DNA from: Actinobacillus suis ATCC 33415
Lineage (GTDB): Bacteria > Pseudomonadota > Gammaproteobacteria > Enterobacterales > Pasteurellaceae
Length of the DNA stretch: 64,000 nt
Reading direction: 5' to 3'
Assembly (NCBI RefSeq): GCF_000739435.1
Contig: NZ_CP009159.1
Location: 1,860,001 to 1,924,000, forward strand
Shown here: positions 28,787 through 37,568 of the stretch, in pieces
How the letters are laid out: each line of letters opens with the position of its first letter
Position numbering within the stretch: position 1 is the stretch's first letter
The notes under the pieces: generated by a model
What the model saw: only the letters and a program-made list of their open reading frames with translations
Told to the model about the DNA's origin: nothing
Databases searched by the model: none
Made by a program: the position numbers and the translations under genes

Positions 28787-29410
28787 TTAATCATCATCAG
28801 GCAACTGCCCCACATGGGCTTGCCACTCACAAGCGGTTATTTTTAAATCGGTAAACACCGCTTTAAATGAGGAATCTTCAGGGCTACATGCATAAACACC
28901 GAAGTGGATTTTCCCTGTGGCATTTGCCATATGGCAAATTCGCATTTGGCTGAAATTCATGCCGTCTGGCGAACATTCAATACGAAAATCTTGTCCCCTA
29001 CGGCTAAGGCGATACCACATTGCTTTTACACTTGCGGGAATTTCTGTGGTTGCCCAATCGGAATAACCTTGATTGGTTACCACCGAACCTAAATGCTGAA
29101 AATCGCCATTTTCATATTCCACCGAGGCTTTGAGCCAATTTTCGCTATCGAGATACATCACCACACCGCATTGGTCAAAGCGGTGTTGGCTACCTGAAAA
29201 ATCCGTTTTTACCACAAAAGAAAAGTACTGCTCTTCCGTGTCGATTTGTAGCATTGGGGCATTATCATTTTTGAAATGATAATAAGTTTTCTGCCACAAA
29301 TCGGTGTGCGGTTCAGTGGTGATTTCGATTTTTTCTTCGGTAATGAAATAAGATTTCGGTTCATTCCACCACTTAAATCGACAATTCTTAAATTGCATTT
29401 TTAGGCTCAT
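28787..29410 (-). CDS. DUF1349 family protein
   Basis: The 207-residue protein (ATG 29410, MSLKMQFKNCRFKWWNEPKS) has the DUF1349 concanavalin-like pattern: FSFVVKTDFSGSQHRFDQCG, VVMYLDSENWLKASVEYENG, MWYRLSRRGQDFRIECSPDG and IHFGVYACSPEDSSFKAVF. The fold suggests carbohydrate binding; no activity is known. The gene follows glyQ after a 60-base gap that contains a REP-like palindrome and an uptake-signal core. It precedes the nuclease gene by 23 bases. A second ATG at 29398 is possible. Confidence 0.82.
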   Translation of the reverse strand: MSLKMQFKNCRFKWWNEPKSYFITEEKIEITTEPHTDLWQKTYYHFKNDNAPMLQIDTEEQYFSFVVKTDFSGSQHRFDQCGVVMYLDSENWLKASVEYENGDFQHLGSVVTNQGYSDWATTEIPASVKAMWYRLSRRGQDFRIECSPDGMNFSQMRICHMANATGKIHFGVYACSPEDSSFKAVFTDLKITACEWQAHVGQLPDDD

Positions 29411-29445
29411 TTGCAAAATCTCCGAGAAATTTCACCGCTTGTAAC

Positions 29446-29464
29446 GGTGCGTTAGCAACGCACC
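29446..29464. repeat. REP-like palindrome GGTGCGTTAGCAACGCACC
   Basis: A perfect eight-base-pair hairpin with a three-base loop, flanked by CCCTAC. The GTAGGGTGCGTT...AACGCACC motif is a widely dispersed intergenic palindrome in several bacterial groups. It lies just after glyQ, at the junction with the inserted cassette. Confidence 0.65.
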
Positions 29465-29470
29465 CTACAT

Positions 29471-30379
29471 TTATTTTTTACAACCTGGAAAACCCAACGC
29501 CTCACGGCTTGCATAATACGCTTCTGCTACACCTTTAGTTAAGGTGCGAATGCGTAAGATATAACGTTGGCGTTCGGTTACCGAAATCGCTTTGCGAGCG
29601 TCTAGCATATTGAAGCTGTGTGCCGCTTTTAAAATGCGTTCGTAAGCTGGTAACGGTAGTGGTTTTTCTAATGCTAATAATTCAGTCGCTTCTTTTTCGT
29701 ATTGCTCAAACGCTTTGAAGAGGAAATCCACATCTGCGTATTCAAAGTTGTAGGTTGATTGCTCCACTTCATTTTGGTGGAATACATCGCCATAGGTTGT
29801 TTTGCCTAATGGACCGTCTGACCACACGAGATCGTACACGCTGTCCACGCCTTGAATGTACATTGCTAAACGCTCCAAGCCGTAAGTGACTTCACCGGTT
29901 ACTGGTTTACACTCTAAACCGCCCACTTGTTGGAAGTAAGTGAATTGGGTTACTTCCATACCGTTTAACCACACTTCCCAGCCTAAGCCCCACGCACCTA
30001 AGGTTGGGTTTTCCCAGTTGTCTTCCACGAAACGAATATCGTGTTGAGTCGGGTCGAAACCTAACATTTTAAGTGAGCCTAAATAGAGTTCTTGAATGTT
30101 ATCCGGAGACGGTTTGATCACCACTTGGAATTGGTAGTAGTGTTGTAAACGGTTTGGGTTTTCGCCATAGCGACCGTCAGTCGGGCGGCGAGATGGTTGA
30201 ACGTAAGCGAACGCCATTGGCTCAGGGCCTAAAGCACGGAGTGCGGTCATCGGGTGAGATGTACCTGCGCCCACTTCCATATCAAACGGCTGAACAATGG
30301 TGCAACCTACGTTTGCCCAATAATCTTGTAGGGCTAAAATCATACCTTGGAATGTTTTTACATTAAATTTTGTTGTCAT
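29471..30379 (-). CDS. glyQ: Glycyl-tRNA synthetase alpha subunit
   Basis: The alpha chain holds the class II catalytic core that charges tRNA-Gly. From ATG 30379 the protein has 302 residues starting [21 protein letters not shown], close to the E. coli length. It contains [40 protein letters not shown] and [20 protein letters not shown]. The longer ORF start would add nine unsupported residues. AGGAATAGCAAA precedes the chosen ATG. It leads the unit glyQ-DUF1349-nuclease-DUF3825-glyS. Confidence 0.97.
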   Translation of the reverse strand: MTTKFNVKTFQGMILALQDYWANVGCTIVQPFDMEVGAGTSHPMTALRALGPEPMAFAYVQPSRRPTDGRYGENPNRLQHYYQFQVVIKPSPDNIQELYLGSLKMLGFDPTQHDIRFVEDNWENPTLGAWGLGWEVWLNGMEVTQFTYFQQVGGLECKPVTGEVTYGLERLAMYIQGVDSVYDLVWSDGPLGKTTYGDVFHQNEVEQSTYNFEYADVDFLFKAFEQYEKEATELLALEKPLPLPAYERILKAAHSFNMLDARKAISVTERQRYILRIRTLTKGVAEAYYASREALGFPGCKK

Positions 30380-30570
30380 TTTGCTATTCCTAAAAAATTC
30401 GTTCAAAAATACTGGTTATTATAGCCTGTAAGCGGTCGAATTTTGGAAATTTTTTGCAAATTTCTTTCCGAATAATAATAGTTATTATTTTATGACTTAT
30501 ATCAACATAGCCTTAGCCCTATTTTTGCTAGAATAGTTGAATAATTAAACATTATCCTCCGAGGTTTTCT

Positions 30571-31191
30571 ATGAAATCTGTTTGGCTGCTTGGCGTAAGT
30601 TTGCTGACATTCTGTTCTGCAAGTTTCGCCCAAAATTCCACCGCTTACACACCCTCCGAATTAGCCCTTTTCGCTGACGAATCACTCAAGCAATCCATTG
30701 GACAGCTTGAAGCCGGTGTGCCGATTAAACTATTGCAATCCAAACAAGATTCCTCACAAATTGAGTTGGAAATGTGGCGTAAAACCAAAGGTTTCGGGCG
30801 CATTTGGTACAACCAATTTTCCAAACAAATTACCGATGCGGTAATGGATAAAGACTTTATGCAAAATAACCCTACGTTTGAAGTGCTTGAGAAGAAAGAA
30901 GATCCACTTACCGGTTTAGTGTGGCAGAAAATCAAATTACAAGCGTGGGTAAAAAATTCTAAATTTACCGATAGCCTGACTGATTTTTGGGCGAATGCGG
31001 AGCAAACCTTTAAGACCGAATGTAGCGTTTGCCACAAACAACGTGATACCAAAATGCACGATGCGAATGAATGGGTTGCCGTATTTAATGGTATGGTTGG
31101 CTTTACCGATATGGACGAGCCGACCCGTAAACAAGTGCTACGTTATTTGCAAATGCACGCCTCAGACAGCCAACCGAAAGCTGCTAAATAA
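30571..31191 (+). CDS. One-haem periplasmic cytochrome c (TorY/TorC C-terminal-like)
   Basis: The 206-residue protein has a Sec signal peptide (cleavage near SASFA-QN, residue 20) and a single haem c motif, CSVCH at residues 151-155. The segment GFGRIWYNQFSKQI and the C-terminal region match the final domain of TorC/TorY pentahaem cytochromes. The membrane-anchored tetrahaem NapC-like part of those proteins is absent. The gene directly precedes the molybdoenzyme gene (9-base gap), so it probably delivers electrons to it and takes them from a donor encoded elsewhere. In H. influenzae the equivalent partner gene (mtsY/torY) is longer, as I recall it. Confidence 0.82.
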   Translation: MKSVWLLGVSLLTFCSASFAQNSTAYTPSELALFADESLKQSIGQLEAGVPIKLLQSKQDSSQIELEMWRKTKGFGRIWYNQFSKQITDAVMDKDFMQNNPTFEVLEKKEDPLTGLVWQKIKLQAWVKNSKFTDSLTDFWANAEQTFKTECSVCHKQRDTKMHDANEWVAVFNGMVGFTDMDEPTRKQVLRYLQMHASDSQPKAAK

Positions 31192-31200
31192 GGAGTTTGT

Positions 31201-33684
31201 ATGTCATCATCACTTTCAACTTCACGCCGTCAATTCTTAAAAAATATGTCGCTGATGGCGGCTTCTATGGCAATGCCGAATTTCCTTGTGCCAAGAGCAA
31301 ATGCTGAGGCTGCACAAGCGGTCGAAAACGGTTGGAAAATTACCGGTGCGCAATGGGGCGCGGTACGAGCAAAAATTGAAAACGGTCGCATTGCCGAAAT
31401 TAAGCCATTCGAGTTAGACAAACACCCGACCGAAATGATTAACGGTATTAAAGACTTGGTATACGGCGAAGCACGTATTCGTTATCCAATGGTGCGCTTG
31501 GATTGGCTCAAAAACCGTCACAACAGCAACAGAACACAACGTGGCGATAACCGTTTCGTACGTGTCAGTTGGGACGAAGCACTTGACCTGTTCTATGAAG
31601 AACTTGAGCGTATTCAGCAAAATTACGGCCCTTGGGCATTACATACCGCCAATGTCGGCTGGCGTTCTTCCGGTCAATTCCATAGCTGCGGTAACCATAT
31701 GATCCGTGCCATTGCGATGCATGGCTCGAGTGTTGGCACGGTCGGTGATTACTCCACCGGTGCGGGACAAACCATTTTGCCTTATGTGCTAGGCTCAACC
31801 GAAGTGTATTCACAAGGGACATCGTGGGAAGTCATTCTTAAAGAAACCGAGAACTTAATTTTCTGGGCAAGCGATCCGGTCAAAAACTTACAAGTCGGCT
31901 GGAACTGCGAAACCCACGAATCTTACGGCTACTTAGAACAGCTTAAACAGAAAGTGGCGGAACAAAAAATCAATGTCATTAGCATTGATCCGGTGAAAAG
32001 CAAAACGCAAAACTTCCTTGGTTGTAAACAGCTTTATATCAATCCGCAAGCGGACGTGCCGTTTATGTTGGCGATTGCTCACACCTTGTATCGTGAGAAT
32101 TTATACGATAAAGCGTTTATTGATATGTACACACTCGGTTTTGAGCAATTTGTGCCTTACTTACTCGGCGAAACCGAAGACAAAATTGAGAAAACTGCCG
32201 AATGGGCGGCACCGATTTGCGGTATTGAAGCGGAAGAAATCCGCAAATTTGCCCGTATGTTAGCCGGCAAACGTACCCAGTTGATTTTCGGTTGGGCGAT
32301 TCAGCGCCAACAACACGGCGAACAGCCTTATTGGATGGGTGCGGTTTTAGCCGCAATGCTCGGACAAATCGGGCTTGCCGGCGGTGGTATCAGTTATGCA
32401 CACCATTACAGTTCTATCGGTGTATCCAGTTCCGGTGCGGCAATGCCGGGTTCCTTCCCATCTAATTTGGACGAAGGGCAAACCGCTAAATATACTAATA
32501 AAGATTACCAAGGTTATAGTGAGGTGATTCCGGTTGCTCGTACTACCGATTCTTTACTTCACTCAGGCGAAACCATTGATTACAACGGCAGAAAAATTAC
32601 CTATGCGCCGTATAAAATGGCGATTTTCTCCGGTTGTAACCAATGGAGCCGCCAATCCGATTTGAATAAGATGAAACGCGCCTTCCAAAAATTGGAAACC
32701 GTAGTGTCGATTAACTATAGCTGGACGGCAACTTGTCGTTTCTCCGATATTGTTTTACCGGCTTGTACGCCGTTTGAACGTAACGATATTGATGCCTACG
32801 GTTCTTATAGCAACCGAGGCGTTTTGGCGATGCAAAAATTGGTTGAGCCGTTATATGAATCCCGCCCTGATTTTGAAATTTTCAAAGACTTATGTCGCCG
32901 ATTCGGCAAAGAAAAAGAATATTGCCGAGGCATGGACGAAATGGCGTGGTTAGAACGTTTATACAAAGATTGTCGCAATGAAAACCGTGGCAAATTTGCT
33001 ATGCCGTCTTTCGCTGAATTTTGGCAAAAAGGTTATGTGCTGTTCCCAGAGGGCAAACCTTGGGTACGTCACGCCGATTTCCGTGAAGATCCGGAATTAC
33101 ACGCACTCGGCACACCTTCCGGCTTTATCGAAATCTTTAGCCGTAAAATTGCGAGTTTCGGCTATACCGACTGTAAAGGTCACCCGATGTGGTTTGAAAA
33201 AGCGGAACGTTCGCACGGTGGGCCGAAATCGGATAAATATCCGTTCTGGCTACAATCCGTGCATCCGGATAAACGCTTACATTCACAATTGTGTGAAGCC
33301 AAATCGTTACGTGAAACCTACAGCGTGCAAGGGCGAGAACCATTTTATATGAATCCGCAAGACGCAGAAAAATTAGGCATTAAAGACGGCGATTTAGTGC
33401 GTGTCTATAACGAACGCGGGCAAGTATTGGTTGGTGCGGTATTATCCGATAACTTCCCGAGTGGTGTCGTACGTTTACAAGAAGGAGCGTGGTTCTCACC
33501 GCTTGATGAAAGCGTGGGAGCGATTGATACTTACGGCTGCCCGAATACGCTAACACTGGATATTGGCGCTTCAAGCTTATCGCAAGCGACTTCTGTCAGT
33601 ACCTGTTTAGTGAATGTGGAAAAATGGCAAGGCGATGCACCGGCAGCGAACGGTTTCAGCGGCCCGACAGAGGTAGCTCGTTAA
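31201..33684 (+). CDS. mtsZ: Periplasmic molybdopterin S/N-oxide reductase, MtsZ/TorZ type
   Basis: The 827-residue enzyme belongs to the DMSO/TMAO/biotin-sulfoxide reductase branch. A Tat signal is clear ([19 protein letters not shown], cleavage near ANA at 33-35). Ser185 in [10 protein letters not shown] is the expected molybdenum ligand; no N-terminal iron-sulfur Cys motif is present, as is normal for this branch. [20 protein letters not shown] and the C-terminal pterin-binding segment [11 protein letters not shown] follow family order. The H. influenzae homologue MtsZ reduces methionine sulfoxide; TMAO or biotin sulfoxide are alternative substrates here. The stop overlaps the torD start by one base. 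Confidence 0.92.
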   Translation: MSSSLSTSRRQFLKNMSLMAASMAMPNFLVPRANAEAAQAVENGWKITGAQWGAVRAKIENGRIAEIKPFELDKHPTEMINGIKDLVYGEARIRYPMVRLDWLKNRHNSNRTQRGDNRFVRVSWDEALDLFYEELERIQQNYGPWALHTANVGWRSSGQFHSCGNHMIRAIAMHGSSVGTVGDYSTGAGQTILPYVLGSTEVYSQGTSWEVILKETENLIFWASDPVKNLQVGWNCETHESYGYLEQLKQKVAEQKINVISIDPVKSKTQNFLGCKQLYINPQADVPFMLAIAHTLYRENLYDKAFIDMYTLGFEQFVPYLLGETEDKIEKTAEWAAPICGIEAEEIRKFARMLAGKRTQLIFGWAIQRQQHGEQPYWMGAVLAAMLGQIGLAGGGISYAHHYSSIGVSSSGAAMPGSFPSNLDEGQTAKYTNKDYQGYSEVIPVARTTDSLLHSGETIDYNGRKITYAPYKMAIFSGCNQWSRQSDLNKMKRAFQKLETVVSINYSWTATCRFSDIVLPACTPFERNDIDAYGSYSNRGVLAMQKLVEPLYESRPDFEIFKDLCRRFGKEKEYCRGMDEMAWLERLYKDCRNENRGKFAMPSFAEFWQKGYVLFPEGKPWVRHADFREDPELHALGTPSGFIEIFSRKIASFGYTDCKGHPMWFEKAERSHGGPKSDKYPFWLQSVHPDKRLHSQLCEAKSLRETYSVQGREPFYMNPQDAEKLGIKDGDLVRVYNERGQVLVGAVLSDNFPSGVVRLQEGAWFSPLDESVGAIDTYGCPNTLTLDIGASSLSQATSVSTCLVNVEKWQGDAPAANGFSGPTEVAR

Positions 33685-34280
33685 TGGCAACGCAATTACT
33701 CAGTTCGGAAGAACGACTATTTTGTTACCGTTGGTTCCATTCGTTACTTGCCAAAGAGCTATCGGAACCGCAGCTACACGCATTACAAGCGGGTCAATTT
33801 GCCTCATTTTTTGCATTTCTTGCCGAGCTTGGTTTTCAACCACAAGTTACCGACTTGCAAAATGAATTGGCAAAATTGACCGCTTACGATTCACCTCGCT
33901 TAGAACTGGCGGCGGATTTTGCGCAATGCTTTTTATTGGAGGGCAAATTAAGTGCGCTTCCGTACGCCTCTTACTATTTGGATGAACGAGATCTCAGTGA
34001 GAATCTTGCGGTAATGGATCAATGGCTAACGAAATTTCAGCTTAAAATCAATCGGTTACATAATGAACCGAGCGATCACCTCTGTATTTATTTAGAAGTG
34101 TTGATCAAACTGATTGAAACGAAACAGCCTAGCCAAATTCAGCAACAATTTATCCGACAACAATTACTCGGCTGGCTACCGCAATGGGCGGAGAAAACCG
34201 CCCAAATTCAGAGTAGTACCGTGTTTTATCAAGTAATTAGCAATTTGTTACTTGGTTTTCTACAACAAGATATTGCTTAA
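33684..34280 (+). CDS. torD: TorD-family molybdoenzyme chaperone
   Basis: This cytoplasmic chaperone binds the Tat signal and assists cofactor loading of its partner reductase. The ATG at 33684 overlaps the stop of the preceding gene and gives 198 residues starting [17 protein letters not shown]. The all-helical TorD pattern includes DFAQCFLLEGKLSALPYASYYLDE and PSDHLCIYLEVL, the latter close to the family EPxDHxxxxLE motif. The longer ORF beginning at 33624 would overlap the reductase gene by 60 bases and is not supported. Confidence 0.92.
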   Translation: MATQLLSSEERLFCYRWFHSLLAKELSEPQLHALQAGQFASFFAFLAELGFQPQVTDLQNELAKLTAYDSPRLELAADFAQCFLLEGKLSALPYASYYLDERDLSENLAVMDQWLTKFQLKINRLHNEPSDHLCIYLEVLIKLIETKQPSQIQQQFIRQQLLGWLPQWAEKTAQIQSSTVFYQVISNLLLGFLQQDIA

Positions 34281-34287
34281 CCACAAA

Positions 34288-34320
34288 GCTTAACGGGCGC
34301 TGATTTGGCGTCCGTTAAGC
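34288..34320. terminator. Hairpin between torD and the convergent ATP-grasp gene
   Basis: GCTTAACGGGCGC and GCGTCCGTTAAGC pair over 12 of 13 positions with a seven-base loop, followed on plus by an uptake-signal core. The T run is weak, so termination is likely but not certain. Confidence 0.6.
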
Positions 34321-34322
34321 GG

Positions 34323-35174
34323 TCAAATTTCTATTGTTTTTTGCATAAGTAGCTGTGCAAATCGTACCGCTGCTTGCGAATCCGTATGTAGGTACAACGC
34401 CGGTTCGATCAATTCCAATTCATTCAGCAAAAATCGATCACCAATAATCGTACCGTCCACCCGTGCATAGCTTGGCATTTCAGGCAATCTCATCAAAACA
34501 TCTCGTGCTTGTCGAACAATATTTTGTGGAGGAACTACCGGTAAGATTGCTACGCCGTAAGCTGAATTTGCCCGCCATTCGCCTTTGGGCGGTTGGCGTC
34601 TTACCGCATGGCTAAATTCACCGGCAAAGAAAATCAAACTGGTTTCGCCATTCTCCGCCACTTCCTTAATATAGGGTTGTAACACGATTTGTTGTCCTAA
34701 ATAGGGGCTAAAATCCGGGATCGGTTGATCCGCTTGCCATTTGATGACCGCATTACCACTCTGTCCGATCGCCGGTTTGCTCACCACAGCTTGTCCGTTT
34801 TGGTGGTACGGCTGACAAGCGGTCTGAATTTGGTCGAGATCCGCCAATAATAGTTGGCTTGGAATCACATCTACACCCATTTGTTGTAAATCCAGTAAAT
34901 AGCTTTTGTGCATATTCCAATCCATTAACTGAACGGGATTTGCAAATTTTTGCCCGAATTCGACCGCTTGTTGCAGCCATTGGCGGAAGCATTCCGGCTG
35001 TTGGGCGTAGTCCCACGCACAAAGCGGTAAAATAACATCAGCTTGCGGCTGATTTTGCCAGCAATCCACTTTGACTTGCAGTCCGTTAGCTTGTAATAAG
35101 CGAATCAGCGGTTGTAAATTATCAGGAAGATTGGGGTAAGTTTGGCAGGTAGTAATGGCTATCGAATGTGACAT
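34323..35174 (-). CDS. ATP-grasp superfamily protein
   Basis: From ATG 35174 (MSHSIAITTCQTYPN) the protein has 283 residues. Visible ATP-grasp elements are the phosphate-binding Lys in VVSKPAIGQSGNAV, LQPYIKEVAENGETSLIFFAG, GEFSHAVRRQPPKGEWRAN, and the metal-binding ELELIEPALYLH near the C-terminus. Such enzymes ligate a carboxylate to an amine or thiol; glutathione-synthetase-like members are closest by eye. It follows the second iron-binding-protein gene by 56 bases on the same strand and may belong to that operon. Substrate unknown. Confidence 0.82.
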   Translation of the reverse strand: MSHSIAITTCQTYPNLPDNLQPLIRLLQANGLQVKVDCWQNQPQADVILPLCAWDYAQQPECFRQWLQQAVEFGQKFANPVQLMDWNMHKSYLLDLQQMGVDVIPSQLLLADLDQIQTACQPYHQNGQAVVSKPAIGQSGNAVIKWQADQPIPDFSPYLGQQIVLQPYIKEVAENGETSLIFFAGEFSHAVRRQPPKGEWRANSAYGVAILPVVPPQNIVRQARDVLMRLPEMPSYARVDGTIIGDRFLLNELELIEPALYLHTDSQAAVRFAQLLMQKTIEI

Positions 35175-35229
35175 AATCGGCTCAAAAAAGGCAAGTGAGC
35201 CAAAGCCCACTTGCCATTAAATTGAATGG

Positions 35230-36336
35230 TTATTTTAACTTAATAAAAAATGTGCCTTGTGGTACAACTGGCAAATATTGGCGGTGGAAATCCAAATAGG
35301 TTTTCTCCGGATCAATATCTTTAAACTGTTCCGGGTAAAGCGTTTTTGCCATAAATTGTGCGCTGGCTAAGTCGGTAATCGAGCGAGATGCTGTGTGATA
35401 AATGCCGTACACATTGCCTTTTTTCACCGCCGGTACGTTCGACCAACCGGCACGCTGAGTAAAACCGGCAAGACGTTTTTGTGCATCCGCTTCACTGATA
35501 TTAATCCCCATCGCCATAATTTCGGCATTTTTATCAGTACCCATTTCCGTACCGGAAATAATCACCACCTCCGGATTAGACGCTAAGAATTGCTCCGGAT
35601 TAATCGGTCCCCAGTTTTCAATAAACGGTGCGGCAATATTGTCACCTCCGACTGTATTCGCAATCGCTCCCCACATATTTTTACCGAAAGTGAAGCTATA
35701 TTCCGCCGGACCTTTGTTGCCAAATTCAACGTAAATTTTTGGTGGTTTTTGACCGCTTGCCGCCACACGTTTTTGAATCTCTTTGATACCTTGTTCATAT
35801 TCGCTGGCGATCTGATTTGCACGTGTTTCTGTGCCGGCTAGTTGTCCGAAAAGTTGGATACTTTTCGTATGTTTCTCTACGGTTTGCGCATTGAAATCCA
35901 CCACAACAATCGGAATACCCGCCTGTTCGATACGAGGAATATCAGCGGCGATCGTTTGATATTGCCAATCGGCTAACACCAATACATCCGGTTTTAACGC
36001 TAAGGTTTTTTCCAACGAGAACGTTCCGGTATTGATATTACCGATATCCGCCATTTCCGCTAAATTCGGTAACGCTTTACTAAATAAAGCCCAGCTACCG
36101 GGGTTAAATTTTTCCCAAAACTCACGTGAAATGCCGACAACATTTTTAAAATTCTCCGAACCGGTTGCAGCAATATAATCCGGATAATAAAAACCAAGCA
36201 CAATACGTTTCGCCGGTACATCAACTTTCACTTGGCGCTCCAATACGTCTTGTAACACTTTTACTTCCGCTTGCACCGAAACGCCGGCAAATAGTAATGT
36301 GCTTGCAATAAGATGTTTAAAATACTGCTTTTTCAT
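35230..36336 (-). CDS. Periplasmic iron/siderophore-type ABC binding protein (second copy)
   Basis: A FecB/TroA-like substrate-binding protein of 368 residues with a signal peptide cleaved near SVQA-EV and no lipobox. It contains RQVKVDVPAKRIVLGFYYPD, TLALKPDVLVLADWQYQTI and YVEFGNKGPAEYSFTFGKNMWG. The last segment is almost shared with the protein at 38609, so the two are paralogues. The ATG at 36336 is preferred because AAGG lies six bases before it but directly abuts the upstream ATG at 36342. It is the distal binding protein of the cluster, eight bases after pseudoazurin. Confidence 0.88.
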   Translation of the reverse strand: MKKQYFKHLIASTLLFAGVSVQAEVKVLQDVLERQVKVDVPAKRIVLGFYYPDYIAATGSENFKNVVGISREFWEKFNPGSWALFSKALPNLAEMADIGNINTGTFSLEKTLALKPDVLVLADWQYQTIAADIPRIEQAGIPIVVVDFNAQTVEKHTKSIQLFGQLAGTETRANQIASEYEQGIKEIQKRVAASGQKPPKIYVEFGNKGPAEYSFTFGKNMWGAIANTVGGDNIAAPFIENWGPINPEQFLASNPEVVIISGTEMGTDKNAEIMAMGINISEADAQKRLAGFTQRAGWSNVPAVKKGNVYGIYHTASRSITDLASAQFMAKTLYPEQFKDIDPEKTYLDFHRQYLPVVPQGTFFIKLK

Positions 36337-36344
36337 TGTCATCC

Positions 36345-36776
36345 TTATTTCACTTGCTCGAGATATTCGAATAAACGGCCTTTATGCTCTGTGGTACGCT
36401 TTTCAATTTTTTCAACTTCTTTGGTCGCATTTTCTAAATTAGTCGGTTTGCCTACTTGGATAATACCGCTCATATTCATCATACGATGTGGAGGGCAAAC
36501 ATATACGTAAACCCCTTCGTGAGTAAGCGTTAAGCTAAATTGTTCATCTTCTTTCGAGAGGAATTTCTCTGCGCCTTCCGGTACCGCTTTACTTTGTACC
36601 CAATGCCCTTTATTCGTCGGCACGAAAGTCACCGTATCACCGACTTCCGCTTTCACAAAACCCGGTTCAAACACCATACCGCCGTCTTTACCGTTATCTA
36701 ACATTTTAACTTCGTGATCTGCAGCCAACACAGCGCCTGAAAAAGCGAGTAAGGTTGCTAATAATACTTTTTTCAT
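36345..36776 (-). CDS. Pseudoazurin-type blue copper protein
   Basis: The 143-residue periplasmic cupredoxin has a signal peptide cleaved near AVLA-AD (residue 19). Its type 1 copper ligands are His58 (KGHWV), Cys94, His97 and Met102 (CPPHRMMNM), with the pseudoazurin spacing. These proteins carry single electrons, classically to nitrite or nitrous oxide reductase. Here the gene lies inside an iron ABC operon, nine bases after the ATPase gene and eight before the second binding protein. This suggests a role in periplasmic metal redox chemistry; that is inference. The C-terminal tail after about residue 112 is charged and helical. Confidence 0.9.
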   Translation of the reverse strand: MKKVLLATLLAFSGAVLAADHEVKMLDNGKDGGMVFEPGFVKAEVGDTVTFVPTNKGHWVQSKAVPEGAEKFLSKEDEQFSLTLTHEGVYVYVCPPHRMMNMSGIIQVGKPTNLENATKEVEKIEKRTTEHKGRLFEYLEQVK

Positions 36777-36785
36777 TTTTTACTC

Positions 36786-37553
36786 CTAATGCGCATGACG
36801 TAACGGACGAATCACCGGTTGTCCGGTACTGTCATATAAAATTTCAATCTCAACGTTATACAACTGACGAATAAGATCAGCCTGTAACACTTGTTTTGCG
36901 TCACCGAAAGCTTGTAATTTACCGTTACCCAATAAAATCACCTGATCAGAAAATTGAGCGGCAAGGCTCAGGTCATGCAATACCATGATCGTAATCAGAT
37001 TATTTTGTTGCGTATATTGGCAAACGTGTTCCAATAAATTGATTTGGTGGTGCATATCCAACGCACTGACCGGTTCATCCAATAATAAGATTTCCGGCTG
37101 ACGCAATAATACTTGGGCAAACATTACCATTTGTCGTTGTCCGCCACTGAGCTGCATGACATCTTGGTGAGCAAGATGTGCAATACCGAGTTTCTGCATA
37201 ATGGTGGCGACTTCGGTCAACAACTCGTCACTCACGTGCATATTTAATGCTTCCATTCTGCCGAGTAAAATCACTTCTAATGCGGTCAACGATGCGTCAA
37301 CTTGTGTATCTTGCGGCATATAGCCGATACGTTTACGCCATGCCGAAATAGCTCGTTTATTCAGTATCTGATCCGCATAATGAATTTGCCCTTTACAACC
37401 GATTTCACCAAAAATCGTTTTTAATAGTGAGGATTTGCCCGCCCCGTTTGGACCTAATACCGTATAGACTTTACCCCTTTCGAGCGATAAATCTAATTGG
37501 TCGGCAATAACAAGCGAGCCTCGCTTAATATGTACATTTGCAAGTTTTAACAT
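36786..37553 (-). CDS. Iron/siderophore-type ABC transporter ATPase
   Basis: The 255-residue ATPase has Walker A GPNGAGKSS, the signature LSGGQRQMVMFAQVL, Walker B EILLLDEPVSALD, and the H-loop in VLHDLSLAA, all typical of FecE/FhuC-type proteins. It starts 15 bases after the permease gene and is followed immediately by pseudoazurin. Confidence 0.93.
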   Translation of the reverse strand: MLKLANVHIKRGSLVIADQLDLSLERGKVYTVLGPNGAGKSSLLKTIFGEIGCKGQIHYADQILNKRAISAWRKRIGYMPQDTQVDASLTALEVILLGRMEALNMHVSDELLTEVATIMQKLGIAHLAHQDVMQLSGGQRQMVMFAQVLLRQPEILLLDEPVSALDMHHQINLLEHVCQYTQQNNLITIMVLHDLSLAAQFSDQVILLGNGKLQAFGDAKQVLQADLIRQLYNVEIEILYDSTGQPVIRPLRHAH

Positions 37554-37568
37554 AAATTCTACCGCTTG

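Noticed and set aside
33624..33683. Upstream start for torD overlapping the reductase gene
   Set aside because: It would add a 20-residue basic extension read from reductase codons. The ATG at 33684 couples naturally to the reductase stop and gives the family N-terminus.
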